DNA of 61,383 nucleotides from Veronia pacifica (GCF_001707825.1 NZ_LYBM01000034.1:1-61383); one strand, 5' to 3'; shown: positions 10,539 through 19,439, numbered from the stretch's first letter. Notes: a model not told the origin generated them from the letters alone. Numbers and translations: made by a program.

Positions 10539-12485
10539 ATGGATTTAATTGCTCGATTGGTTGTTATTGTTAGCGTATTTTTTAGCACGCTGGTGCTGTT
10601 AATACTTTGGTATTTTGGTATCAATCCAGTTAGCCTCACTGCCAGTGCAGGTGTTGCATCGACAGGGGCATATTTGCTGTTGTTTGCCAACACGCCGCTT
10701 AGAGCGAACGCTTATCGATTATTAAAAACCCGCTGGTCGAATACACTTGACCATACCAATGTGCATAAGGAATACCCAAGACCGCAGCTAGAAAGAGAGC
10801 ACTGGATAAATCTCAACGGTGAGTGGCATTACGAAGTAACATCATTGACCCAAAAGCCAGATAATTTTGCCAATAAAGTGCTGGTCCCTTTTCCCATAGA
10901 GTCCTTACTTTCCGGTGCAGGAAAGGGAGAAAAAGTGAGGATCAGCCCTAAACAAAAACTTTGGTACCGTCGTCGATTTAGATTAGAACAGCAAGATTTT
11001 GATACCTTATTACTGCATTTCGGGGGCGTCGATTGGGAAACTGAGGTCTGGGTAAATAGCCAGTATGTCGGCAAACATCAGGGTGGGCATGATGCCTTTT
11101 ATTTTGATATTGCGCCTTTTCTTAACCCGACGAATGATTCTGGTAATAGTGAACAAGAGATTTTAATCAGCGTCTGGGACCCCTCTAATAAGGGCCCACA
11201 GCCGCGCGGCAAGCAAATCAATCGACCTGGCAATATCTACTACACGCCAGTAACGGGTATTTGGCAAACGGTTTGGTTAGAGCCCTTGTCATCAACTTAT
11301 ATAAAAAAGGTCAATATCGAGAGCGATATCGACGCAAAAACTGTCACTGTCAGTATCGACACAGAAAGCCCGCTCAGTGGTGATGAGATTGAAATAAAAG
11401 CGCTGAAGGACAATCTGGTTTTGGCTTCAGGCAAGACATCAGATGGCCTGATAAAACTCGCTCTGCCCCATGATGAGGTGACCTTGTGGTCACCAGACAC
11501 CCCACAGCTTTATCAACTACATATTTCCATCAACAGAAATGATAAGAAAATTGATTCTGCCACCAGCTATTTTGCACTCAGACGCATAGAGAAGAAAAAA
11601 GACAGCAAGTGCATCAATCGTTTGTTTCTCAATGGTCAAGCCGTCTTTCAAATGGGCTTGCTTGATCAGGGATGGTGGCCAGATGGTCTGTATACTGCGC
11701 CAAGTGATGAGGCGCTCAAATACGATATCGAGATGACCAAAGCAATGGGTTTCAATATGATCCGCAAACACGTCAAAGTAGAACCGGCCAGATGGTATTT
11801 TCACTGCGATAAAATTGGCATCTTAGTTTGGCAAGATATGCCAACGGGCGATAGAAGTATCTTGCCCCGGCAAAAAGACATTAAACGCAGTGGGGAATCA
11901 GCGGCTATATTTCACCGCGAACTGGAGGCCATGATAGGGCAACTGGCTTTTTTCCAGTGTATTGTTTGTTGGGTGCCTTTTAATGAGGGGTGGGGCCAAT
12001 TTAATACCAATGAGGTTTTGCAAAAAGTTAAAAAGCTTGACCCGTCGCGCCTAGTTGACGGTCCAAGTGGCTGGGTCGATAGAGGACAGGGTGATATGCA
12101 TGATTACCATATCTATGGTCGCCGATTATTTGTTGGCGAGCGCGAGCAAAACCGGGCATTGGTTATCGGTGAGCTTGGTGGTTTTGGTTATCGTTTGAAA
12201 GAGCACATGGCCGTGACAAATTCCTGGTCCTACAACAACAGCAAGTCACCAGAACATTTATATCAACGCTACAGTGCACTCTTTGAAGATCAGCTCATAC
12301 CATTGCTTAAAGAGGGTTTAGCCGCAGCTGTTTACACCCAGACAACCGATATTGAATCGGAAATTAATGGTCTACTCACCTATGATCGCGAGGTTTGTAA
12401 GGTACCGGTAGATAAGATTAATGCCGTACACCAGAAAGTTTACGCTGAATTCAATTTATGCACTTCGGGCCAAACAAACGGATAG
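10539..12485 (+). CDS. Glycoside hydrolase family 2 protein with N-terminal membrane segments
   Basis: 648 residues. Residues 1-55 hold two hydrophobic stretches, so it is probably membrane-anchored. A jelly-roll sugar-binding domain (about 80-245; WINLNGEWHYEV, LWYRRRF, WVNSQYVGKHQGGHDAF), an immunoglobulin-like domain (about 250-350) and a TIM barrel follow. Predicted acid/base E483 is in WVPFNEGWG and nucleophile E545 in VIGELGGFGYR. GH2 enzymes cleave beta-galactosides, beta-glucuronides or beta-mannosides; the substrate cannot be told from sequence. It is enclosed by att copies A and B, so it is probably cargo of the relic element. No transporter or other sugar gene is adjacent. Confidence 0.85.
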   Translation: MDLIARLVVIVSVFFSTLVLLILWYFGINPVSLTASAGVASTGAYLLLFANTPLRANAYRLLKTRWSNTLDHTNVHKEYPRPQLEREHWINLNGEWHYEVTSLTQKPDNFANKVLVPFPIESLLSGAGKGEKVRISPKQKLWYRRRFRLEQQDFDTLLLHFGGVDWETEVWVNSQYVGKHQGGHDAFYFDIAPFLNPTNDSGNSEQEILISVWDPSNKGPQPRGKQINRPGNIYYTPVTGIWQTVWLEPLSSTYIKKVNIESDIDAKTVTVSIDTESPLSGDEIEIKALKDNLVLASGKTSDGLIKLALPHDEVTLWSPDTPQLYQLHISINRNDKKIDSATSYFALRRIEKKKDSKCINRLFLNGQAVFQMGLLDQGWWPDGLYTAPSDEALKYDIEMTKAMGFNMIRKHVKVEPARWYFHCDKIGILVWQDMPTGDRSILPRQKDIKRSGESAAIFHRELEAMIGQLAFFQCIVCWVPFNEGWGQFNTNEVLQKVKKLDPSRLVDGPSGWVDRGQGDMHDYHIYGRRLFVGEREQNRALVIGELGGFGYRLKEHMAVTNSWSYNNSKSPEHLYQRYSALFEDQLIPLLKEGLAAAVYTQTTDIESEINGLLTYDREVCKVPVDKINAVHQKVYAEFNLCTSGQTNG

Positions 12486-12799
12486 ACCTTATTCATATAA
12501 AAATGGATCTGCCGTAATGAAAGAGAATAACGGCAGATGTACCTCCTCGATATCATTGTCCTAAATTTCTCGAAGGCAGCGTGCTTGCTTTGGCTTCCAT
12601 CAAAATCCACTCTATTAGATACAACAATTTGAGCGACTCTTAAATGCAGAAGAGTTTTTACAGCAGCCTCTTCGCGATTGTGACTGAATGTAGAAAGGGA
12701 AATATTCGTGGTGTCTTACCCTCACCAAAAAATTCACGACAGACTCCTATACAGGGATATTTTTTACTGCAGTCGCTCAGGGCGATATGGATGAGCTTA
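12486..12799. other. Non-coding stretch after the GH2 gene
   Basis: About 310 bp. Short open frames exist (for example 12644-12844) but lack a ribosome-binding site and overlap the integrase relic on the other strand. I see no terminator with a T run. Confidence 0.35.
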
Positions 12800-12925
12800 T
12801 GTAAGTGGGTCTATAGGTTTACACCTCCCCCTCTAGTGATCTAGATCGCATATCCCTAGGTTTTGGGCTTTTTTGCCTGTTGTGTTACAGTGCGTGGAAT
12901 TATCGACTCCCTTGGTTTTACTGGG
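12800..12925 (-). pseudogene. Decayed N-terminus of a tyrosine integrase
   Basis: The minus strand aligns with the start of the prophage integrase. AGTAAAACCAAGG and CACGCACTGTAACACAACAG are shared, followed by GGCAAAAAAGCCC and a match to the codons around 50730. Here both candidate ATG codons are lost, the frame shifts, and a TAG stop interrupts. Only about 40 codons remain; the rest of the gene is deleted. Confidence 0.75.
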
Positions 12926-12933
12926 CTGAGGCG

Positions 12934-12969
12934 CTCTAAAAAATAACCTCACACATAGGGCTTTTAGAG
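12934..12969. repeat. Inverted repeat upstream of the relic integrase
   Basis: Arms CTCTAAAA and TTTTAGAG, the counterpart of the 11-bp inverted repeat at 50854-50891 next to the functional integrase. It is retained although the gene is dead, so it may be part of the attachment site or an operator. Confidence 0.5.
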
Positions 12970-13137
12970 GGTCTAACATAGCGTTGTAATACTATTTTGT
13001 CTTGCCAAACTGGGGGGATTAAATCTCTATTAAGGGGATTTTTTCTGATTTTTGGTATTGAATTTCGAATAATTCAAATCAGAAGACCTTCATTTAACTA
13101 ATTGAAACTAAATATTAAATAGGCTTATACAGAAACT

Positions 13138-13185
13138 ATGGCGTTGTTAATCACCGAAAAATGCATCAATTGCGACATGTGTGAT
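13138..13185 (+). repeat. yfhL 5'-end repeat, copy B (prophage attL, relic attR)
   Basis: 48 bp from an ATG, 46 identical to the start of intact yfhL at 51058. The last 30 bp (13156-13185) are identical and contain the likely crossover. After GTGTGAT the frame leaves yfhL and enters phage sequence. This point joins the relic's right end and the prophage's left end. Confidence 0.88.
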
Positions 13186-13226
13186 TTCAGATAATTAGTT
13201 AAATAAAATCAATAAGATAAGATCTT

Positions 13227-13246
13227 GTGTTATTTTTAGTGTTACT
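13227..13246 (+). promoter_or_regulatory. Candidate integrase arm sites, prophage left arm
   Basis: GTGTTATT (13227) and GTGTTACT (13239) occur 12 bp apart. The octamer is shared with the right arm (50908, 50921) and with the relic's left arm (10096). Confidence 0.45.
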
Positions 13247-13396
13247 GATTTGTACCAAAAAAGATTTTCTTCCTGATAGTAGTGACACAAACTAAACCCT
13301 TCTATCGGAACTTTTTTCTCTCTTCATAAGTTAATAAAAGCAGCAATTAAAAATGATAGAAAATTAAATCATTGAAATATTCTTTAGCTTAGTCCT

Positions 13397-13422
13397 AAAA
13401 GCGATCAGTGAAGACCGATCGC
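13397..13422 (-). terminator. Terminator of the defence operon
   Basis: On the minus strand GCGATCGGT / ACTGATCGC form a hairpin with one mismatch and loop CTTC, followed by TTTTAGG. It lies 26 bp after the HEPN gene stop. Confidence 0.5.
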
Positions 13423-13447
13423 AGATATGATAGATATAGACAAAAAA

Positions 13448-14245
13448 TTATATTCCCTTAACAGCCTCGGAGCAGGAAATATACACAATAATATACTGAA
13501 TCAATCTTATTTTATTCATCTTCTCTACTAGCTCATGATGTTCTGCGGTATTTCCAAACGTATTACCATGGGCAATATTATGACGATTATAATTTAAGTC
13601 ATCTAAAAAAGTTTGCCAAATCGTTCTACCATTATATTTTTTTGATTCCAGCTTAAATTTTTTAAATTTCGATACTTTACAGTGATATGGAAAGTTATTT
13701 ACCGACATAGATATAATTTTTTTTGTTCTTTTTAAAATTCTATCCAACCTTTTATTTGATGTGAATGCACTTTCAAAAATTGATTCATTAAGATTTTTGA
13801 ATATGTCAGAAGCTCCAAATCTACCACAAATCTCCATTAAGATATCCGGTTTAGGATTTTTATTTTTCTCAAATAAAAATGCAGTATGACAGATATCAAA
13901 CCCATCGAATTTAGATAAGTCCTCTATCATATCCTTAATTTTATTATCGTAGTCTGGAATAGCGGACTTATCAAAACCAAGATACTTTTTACATGCCGTT
14001 CTTTTAATTGACATAGGGAGCTGATAAAAATTACAGTTCGAATTTAGATCATAAATAATATTTTTACTAAGATCTTTAGTAAAACCTTCTAAATGAGCAA
14101 CCATCAAAATCGATGCTGATCTACACAATGCATGATAAAGAGAATCATTATTTTCTTTAACCAATTTAGCTTGATCAAGCAATATTTCCACTTCTGACCA
14201 TTGAGAGTCTAAAGCGCTAACATATTCAAAAACAAATGTAGACAC
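13448..14245 (-). CDS. HEPN-domain protein, candidate RNase effector (MAE_28990/MAE_18760-like)
   Basis: 265 residues, AT-rich. Near the C-terminus R221-HNIA-H226 in NYNRHNIAHG fits the HEPN nuclease motif R-x4-H. Its layout, with an N-terminal helical part (SASILMVAHLEGFTKDL) and the RHNIAHG motif, resembles the HEPN family that is found beside DUF262 genes. It follows the DUF262 gene without a gap, as last gene of the operon XamI-like enzyme, methyltransferase, DUF262, HEPN. A role as toxic RNase in phage defence is inference from motif and context. Confidence 0.65.
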   Translation of the reverse strand: MSTFVFEYVSALDSQWSEVEILLDQAKLVKENNDSLYHALCRSASILMVAHLEGFTKDLSKNIIYDLNSNCNFYQLPMSIKRTACKKYLGFDKSAIPDYDNKIKDMIEDLSKFDGFDICHTAFLFEKNKNPKPDILMEICGRFGASDIFKNLNESIFESAFTSNKRLDRILKRTKKIISMSVNNFPYHCKVSKFKKFKLESKKYNGRTIWQTFLDDLNYNRHNIAHGNTFGNTAEHHELVEKMNKIRLIQYIIVYISCSEAVKGI

Positions 14246-15325
14246 TTACAATTCCAACACTTTATTTATGCGTATATTTACTTTTTTAACATGACTAGTA
14301 CTTACATCACATGCATCATAAAAAGAAGTATCAGAAAAGAGACTTTCAATGGTATTAATATCAATTTTTCTTCCCGATTCCATAAAGTTAATAGCTAGGA
14401 AACAAATCGCATCGAAAACAGCTGCGTTAAATTTTGAAATACGGGTGAAACTCCCTTTATCATTTTCATGTTTATATTTAGAAAAAGGATATTCAACACC
14501 AGATTCAATTAAGAACTTCATAGTATCTAAAAAGTTTTTTTCCATATTTGAAAAGTCAACAGTACTTAGTTCATTGAGACTGATCATTCTCTGGGTTAAG
14601 AATTTTTTAAAGTCACCTTTATAATTTTTATATCCATCATTATATGTTAATGCAAAGTACCTTAAAACTAACTCTTGGTCTTCCATTTTTACTGACCGAG
14701 CACTATCTTCCTTAAAATTAATAAGGTTAATAAAGTTTTTATTTTTAGAAAGCTTTTTAATTAGATCTCTGAATGGCCCACGGCATGTTGCATTTCTTAA
14801 CTCTTGTGGCTCCAGCTTAACTGATCCTGAGTTTAGCCTTTCAAAAATATCATATTTAACTTGATTATCTGCTGTCGAATCAATTCGTAAACATCGAATA
14901 CTTCTCTCTTCTAAACGGCGAATGAGAAACGGGGGTAAATCCTTATAGAAACATCCATTAAGTTGAGATAGAACATCTAACTTTTCTAAAGGATAGCTAT
15001 TATTAAAGAAACTATATATAGCAGTAAGTCGCTGTTGGCCGTCGATAACAGAGTAACGTGAAATATCATCTTCTGTATCGTCATCTACATCTATATCTTG
15101 AGATATATATATAAAAGGTATTGGGATATTTAAAATTAAACTTTCAATTAAACGGGAAGAAAATTCATTGCTCCACCTGTAATTTCTTTGATAATCTGGA
15201 TTTAGCTTAATCACATCCCTTTTTATTTTCTTTACTATTGTTTCTAAATCATATTCTATCGTCTGAGTCTTAACTGTTCTCTCTTTAGCTTTTTTCTGAA
15301 GTTCTTCCAAGTTATCTTTAAGCAT
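14246..15325 (-). CDS. DUF262 (GmrS/ParB-like) protein
   Basis: About 359 residues from MLKDNLEELQ. It has the DUF262 features NPDYQRNYRW (about 42-51) and DGQQRLTAI (about 95-103), the nucleotide-hydrolysis motif of GmrS and BrxU-type proteins. The C-terminal DUF1524 HNH nuclease found in GmrSD fusions is absent, so another protein should supply the nuclease. A TTG start at 15355 would overlap the methyltransferase stop; I prefer ATG at 15325 preceded by GTGGGTGAAAAA. It lies between the methyltransferase and HEPN genes in one operon. Confidence 0.75.
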   Translation of the reverse strand: MLKDNLEELQKKAKERTVKTQTIEYDLETIVKKIKRDVIKLNPDYQRNYRWSNEFSSRLIESLILNIPIPFIYISQDIDVDDDTEDDISRYSVIDGQQRLTAIYSFFNNSYPLEKLDVLSQLNGCFYKDLPPFLIRRLEERSIRCLRIDSTADNQVKYDIFERLNSGSVKLEPQELRNATCRGPFRDLIKKLSKNKNFINLINFKEDSARSVKMEDQELVLRYFALTYNDGYKNYKGDFKKFLTQRMISLNELSTVDFSNMEKNFLDTMKFLIESGVEYPFSKYKHENDKGSFTRISKFNAAVFDAICFLAINFMESGRKIDINTIESLFSDTSFYDACDVSTSHVKKVNIRINKVLEL

Positions 15326-15351
15326 TTTTTCACCCACAAATATTAGGACTA

Positions 15352-16878
15352 TCAATCTGAAATAAGGCTAGTTATCAACGTAGCTGGAACATTTGCCAAC
15401 TCTTTAGGCTCTAATTTGTGCATTCCTCCACCATAAACACGGCCTTCATCAAGCATAGCCTTTCCTGTTATTTGATTGAGCGCTTTAAGCAGCAACTCTT
15501 TAAGCTGAGGTTTTTTATTCATCTCTTTTTCTAGCTTTGAGTTGGGGTAAAGTATCAAGTACGAGTTACTAACGATCGCCTTTGAATTATTTAGTATGAA
15601 ACGGAATGGTTTTTTTCCTTCTTGATCTGAACGTCCTATGTACGTGCAATAAAAAAGGCTTTCAGACCTATTTTCCTGTGCGTACCAAATTTTCCTATTT
15701 TTGCACAGATATCTATCAGAAACACCAGAACGAATACCTTCCTCGAGGTAGTTATATAAATTTGGGTAAATACGCTTAACTTCGTCAAGTGGTAGTTTAC
15801 AATCCAGAACAAATAACTGTTGTTCCATGACAGGATAGCCATTATCGTCTGACTTTAACTCAGTAGTATCAAGATACCTTGGGCTTGGTAATATGGGCCG
15901 AAATTGTTCTAATGGTAGAGCTCGTTCTTCTATCTGATTCCTTGTTAAAATAAAAAATTTATTATCACCTGTCGCAATCCCACGTTTAATTGTAAAATAA
16001 TCACTTAATTTTGGTTCATTACTTTCTTCTCGTTCTTCAGATAGTGGAAAACGTGACCATTTCTTCTCTTTTTTTAGTATAGAAACGCTGACATTTTTTT
16101 CATTTTCTGGATTATCTATAGTTCCACCATAGGTAAATTTAACCGTTGAATTATCTTCTGGTTCTTTGTTTTTAAACCATACTACTGCCGAAGAAACTAG
16201 CGCATCATCAAACTGCACATCGCTGGGATCAAAGCGATGAATTTGAAGAAGGGTCACCTCATTCAATAAGTATTCTTTAACAGCCTTGCCGTAGTTTACA
16301 TCCATAAATTCACTTGGAATTAACCAACCAGCAATACCATCTTTTTTCATCCATGGATGTGTAATAGCCATAAAATAGCAATATAGCCCAGCTAATCCAG
16401 AAACTTTCATATTTGCAGCTTCGAGTGCTTTTTCTTTGAGCTGCTCCTTTAGTTCTTTTATATGATGATGACGAACATATGGCGGATTACAGATCACTAA
16501 ATTATATTTATTCTCTTCAGTTGGCGGAATTTGATTTGTAAAATCTGCAATATGATAGTTTAGATCAGTTCTTGTCCACAGCTTTTTAGCAGGCTTTCCG
16601 TAGTGTTCGTCAATTTCAAAACCTGTTGCGATTTCGATACTTTCATGGGGGAAAACGGAGTTTAATGCACTGTAGAAAGACCCGGTACCAAATGCAGGAT
16701 CAAGAAACAAAACTTTGTTGTCTTTAGGAAAGATATTCTTTGCATGTGTTAAGACATCTCTAGCGAGAGTATCAGGCGTTGAAAACTGCCCCATGATATT
16801 ACGTTCTTCTTGTGTCTTTTTACTATCAAGCTCAGCTTGAAGAAGCTTACGCTCACACTCAAGTTCATCAAAGTTCAT
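15352..16878 (-). CDS. Type II adenine-N6 DNA methyltransferase
   Basis: 508 residues with motif I FLDPAFGTGSF (about 59-68) and catalytic NPPYVRHH (131-138), order typical of gamma-class m6A methyltransferases of the PaeR7I/XamI type; the C-terminal half would be the target recognition region (HKLEPKELANVP near the end). It starts 2 bp after the restriction gene and protects self DNA from it. Sequence specificity cannot be read directly. If like XamI it would be GTCGAC. Confidence 0.85.
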   Translation of the reverse strand: MNFDELECERKLLQAELDSKKTQEERNIMGQFSTPDTLARDVLTHAKNIFPKDNKVLFLDPAFGTGSFYSALNSVFPHESIEIATGFEIDEHYGKPAKKLWTRTDLNYHIADFTNQIPPTEENKYNLVICNPPYVRHHHIKELKEQLKEKALEAANMKVSGLAGLYCYFMAITHPWMKKDGIAGWLIPSEFMDVNYGKAVKEYLLNEVTLLQIHRFDPSDVQFDDALVSSAVVWFKNKEPEDNSTVKFTYGGTIDNPENEKNVSVSILKKEKKWSRFPLSEEREESNEPKLSDYFTIKRGIATGDNKFFILTRNQIEERALPLEQFRPILPSPRYLDTTELKSDDNGYPVMEQQLFVLDCKLPLDEVKRIYPNLYNYLEEGIRSGVSDRYLCKNRKIWYAQENRSESLFYCTYIGRSDQEGKKPFRFILNNSKAIVSNSYLILYPNSKLEKEMNKKPQLKELLLKALNQITGKAMLDEGRVYGGGMHKLEPKELANVPATLITSLISD

Positions 16879-16880
16879 TA

Positions 16881-17840
16881 TCAGAATCCAAATTGCTCTA
16901 AGTCATCAATACGATGTTCCCAAACCCAATCGATACCTTCTGCCGCTTCATAGCCAAGATACCCCGAGTCAAAATAACCGCATAAAAATAGGTCAAAACT
17001 AATTCCCTCTCCGTAGGTTCTCCTAAGTTGCTGCATTTTAACAGCTTCTTCCTTTCTCCTTTTATTTGTATTAGTAAAATCACCAGCTGATTTAGCTTCA
17101 AATAATGCTGGAAAATCCCCCTCTTTAGCATTTTTTCGCATTATCACAGCGTCAACAGGAATGTTAATTTTTTTACTATTTTCTAATTGAACAGGCACGT
17201 TGAAACGAAACGAAAATGTACCATTAGGCATAGAGAGCCAGTCATCGACCTCACCTGCCTCTAGTTCTCGGTATCCTCGCGCTTCGAGCCATTCTTTCAT
17301 TGCATCGAGTTGGCGTTTTTCCTGAGCGTTTCGGATTATGGGATCAGCTACTGAACCGCAAAGGCGATCAGCTACAATTATTGAAGCACGATGAACCTCA
17401 TCTTTGGTTCCACAATCCCCACGATTCTTCCAAACGAAAATATCTGGGTCAGCCATTTCTTCAATGATGCTGCCAATCATACCCAATTGTTCGATAAGCT
17501 CAGCATGTTTCATCTTAGGTGGGACACGCCCCTGCTTTTCCATGTTTAATACTATGTTCGATGACACACCTGCTAGACCAATTAGACGATCACGGGCAAT
17601 TGGCGGGCATGTAGTCATACGTAACATAGGAAGCACGGAAGGGTAGAGCTCAAGATTTTCTGCGCTAATATTTGTCAGATTGTTCGTTCGTTTAAGTGCT
17701 TGTTCCACTTCTTTGGTTGTTTTAATTCGCGTATCTCTGAATGCCTTTGGTGCAAAAGACATGAACCAATCATTGTAGTAGTCAACTGACTTTGCTACAT
17801 CAGTTTTCCAGATATCAACTTTGTCTCTATTTACCGACAC
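16881..17840 (-). CDS. XamI-family type II restriction endonuclease
   Basis: 319 residues. The N-terminal region FAPKAFRDTRIKTT and CPPIARDRLIGLAGVS looks like the XamI restriction family as I remember it. A PD-(D/E)xK core is visible: D230 in IPVDAVIM and E248-A-K250 in LFEAKSAG. First gene of the four-gene operon, directly followed by its methyltransferase. XamI recognises GTCGAC; whether this enzyme does is inference. Confidence 0.72.
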   Translation of the reverse strand: MSVNRDKVDIWKTDVAKSVDYYNDWFMSFAPKAFRDTRIKTTKEVEQALKRTNNLTNISAENLELYPSVLPMLRMTTCPPIARDRLIGLAGVSSNIVLNMEKQGRVPPKMKHAELIEQLGMIGSIIEEMADPDIFVWKNRGDCGTKDEVHRASIIVADRLCGSVADPIIRNAQEKRQLDAMKEWLEARGYRELEAGEVDDWLSMPNGTFSFRFNVPVQLENSKKINIPVDAVIMRKNAKEGDFPALFEAKSAGDFTNTNKRRKEEAVKMQQLRRTYGEGISFDLFLCGYFDSGYLGYEAAEGIDWVWEHRIDDLEQFGF

Positions 17841-18361
17841 ACATTAGCCTTACTTTAATTTTTATGATTGGTTGAATTATCTCATTTTTTCTCGTGTATA
17901 CACACTCTATTTTGAACTAAAAAATTCCATCAAAAAGCCGGTGAGCACAGAGTCTAAGGAAATCAAAGTAGTTCAGAGAGCGCAGTATGAGTAACCACCG
18001 ACTTTATACATACACTTGAGTTAGACATGCATGACAAATAGAGAAGTATCGGTAGCTTTCCACTCTTTGTTGATTTCTTTAGTGTCAGAATTTGTTAAGT
18101 GCGTGGAAAATAGTAACAAAGGTAATTTTTAGAGAAAAATAATTAAAGCTGTTGATTTTTAATTTAAAATATCAAATTAAAAAAGTAATTTTAATGTCAT
18201 CATAAGGTAATCCAATCACCCTTTTGATAGTTACATTTAATTGTTTTTTAAGTGTTTAAAGTCAATAAATTACAAAAAATCACCTTTCATATCACCTCCG
18301 ATCACTTTCCAAAAGTAATTTTAAAGTTAAATAAAAACAATAAGTTAAATCTTATTTCGAA
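17841..18361. other. AT-rich control region upstream of the restriction operon
   Basis: 520 bp with no convincing gene. From about 18120 it is very AT-rich. It has AAAAGTAATTTTAA at about 18180 and 18311, and ATCACC or ATCACT motifs near 18216, 18279, 18291 and 18301, two of them 12 and 10 bp apart. It probably holds the promoter of the XamI-like gene and may contain a regulator-binding or replication site. Confidence 0.45.
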
Positions 18362-18589
18362 ATGCAATTACTTAAATTACCTCTTTCCGATAAGCCATCG
18401 GATTTACTGCGTTTCCAGCATCGTTTTTCTAACCCTCAGCCAGATGGATCGCGCGCTCTGATCCATGAAATTTGCAAAGAAATGCTTATGGAACAACTCA
18501 TCGGTAACGCCAGTCATACCGCCATATTCAACCTCTCTGCAGTGATAAAAATTTCGGCCTATTTAGACCGCAGGCGTGGCGGGGGATAA
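18362..18589 (+). CDS. Small hypothetical phage protein, doubtful
   Basis: 75-residue open frame, MQLLKLPLSDKPSDLLRFQHRF..., ending DRRRGGG. I do not recognise it. There is no clear ribosome-binding site, but the frame changes base composition from the AT-rich upstream region and stops just before a hairpin, as a real small gene would. It could also be chance. Confidence 0.35.
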   Translation: MQLLKLPLSDKPSDLLRFQHRFSNPQPDGSRALIHEICKEMLMEQLIGNASHTAIFNLSAVIKISAYLDRRRGGG

Positions 18590-18608
18590 CCGCGCAGCGC
18601 GAGTTAAG

Positions 18609-18637
18609 CAGCAGGTGGAATGGGTGGCCGCCTGCTG
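18609..18637. terminator. Hairpin between convergent small ORF and dam
   Basis: Ten-base-pair stem CAGCAGGTGG / CCGCCTGCTG (one G-T pair) with a 9-nt loop. The T run is weak in both directions. Position between converging genes suggests a terminator. Confidence 0.45.
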
Positions 18638-18658
18638 AGTTGTTTAGAATATTTGTGT

Positions 18659-19420
18659 TTACTTGGAAGTGAAGATCAGTTCGTCGCGCTTGGCTGCGTT
18701 GTGACAACCACCGACAGTGTAGGTAATAGCAACCTTGTGACAGGTTAAGCCCTCGAACACTTCTCTTATCTCATGGTGGTCGTTGATGGAAATAACAAAC
18801 TTCCCTTTGCTGGTCTTAGCCAACTCTGCCATACGAACATAATTATCAAAGCTAAATGCTTCCCCATAGCCAGTCGTCCCCCAGTATGGCGGGTCGAGGT
18901 AAAACACAGTCTCCGGGCTGTCGTATCTGGCGATGCAATCTTGCCATGGCAAGTGTTCAATGGTTGTCCGGGCAAGGCGGAGGTGGGCCTGACTAAGGTC
19001 CTCCTCAATTCGCAGCAGGTTTAAACGCAGCGGCGTGGTCTTCGATGTCCCAAAGGTCTGCCCGACCGCCTTACCTCCAAACGCTAATTTCTGCAGGTAA
19101 TAAAACCTCGCAGCCCGTTGAACATCAGTCAGTGTTTTTGGGTTGATATCCCTTGCAATCAAGAACTCTTCCCGGCTAACTAATGCCCAGCGGAAATGAC
19201 GGACAAACTCGTCCAAGTGGTATTTGACGATACGGTACAAGTTCACCAGCTCGCCATTGAGGTCGTTGATCACCTCGACTGACGAAGGTTCTTTCATAAA
19301 GAATATTGCCGCACCTCCGGCGAATGGTTCGACGTAGGTACGCTGGCCATTGACGTATGGCAAAATGTGTTTGGCAAGTCTGCGCTTGCCTCCCATCCAA
19401 GGGATGATAGGTCTGGACAC
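18659..19420 (-). CDS. Phage Dam-family adenine methyltransferase
   Basis: 253 residues of the D12 class: N-terminal PIIPWMGGKRRLAKHI, EPFAGGAAIFF motif I, and catalytic DPPYWGTTGYGE. This family methylates adenine, usually in GATC. Dam genes near the portal end occur in other P2-like vibriophages. It may help the phage escape restriction or tune its own promoters. It is separate from the restriction operon and has phage-like base composition. Target specificity is not proven. Confidence 0.88.
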   Translation of the reverse strand: MSRPIIPWMGGKRRLAKHILPYVNGQRTYVEPFAGGAAIFFMKEPSSVEVINDLNGELVNLYRIVKYHLDEFVRHFRWALVSREEFLIARDINPKTLTDVQRAARFYYLQKLAFGGKAVGQTFGTSKTTPLRLNLLRIEEDLSQAHLRLARTTIEHLPWQDCIARYDSPETVFYLDPPYWGTTGYGEAFSFDNYVRMAELAKTSKGKFVISINDHHEIREVFEGLTCHKVAITYTVGGCHNAAKRDELIFTSK

Positions 19421-19439
19421 GGTAGCAGCCTCTTTTTGT

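Larger units (their letters stand above)
9998..13185. mobile_element. Relic integrative element at yfhL, carrying a GH2 gene
   Basis: Bounded by yfhL 5' copies at 9998-10041 and 13138-13185. Its left arm (about 10042-10150) resembles the prophage left arm (about 13186-13290), including GTGTTACTGATTT. Its right arm (about 12800-13137) resembles the prophage right arm (about 50720-51057), including a broken integrase start and an inverted repeat. No intact integrase remains. The only substantial gene inside is the GH2 hydrolase. I infer an older element of the same integrase family, mostly deleted, into whose right junction the prophage later integrated. Confidence 0.75.

Noticed and set aside
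12644-12844. 66-residue open frame in the relic element
   Set aside because: No ribosome site, no similarity to anything I know, and it overlaps the decayed integrase on the other strand.
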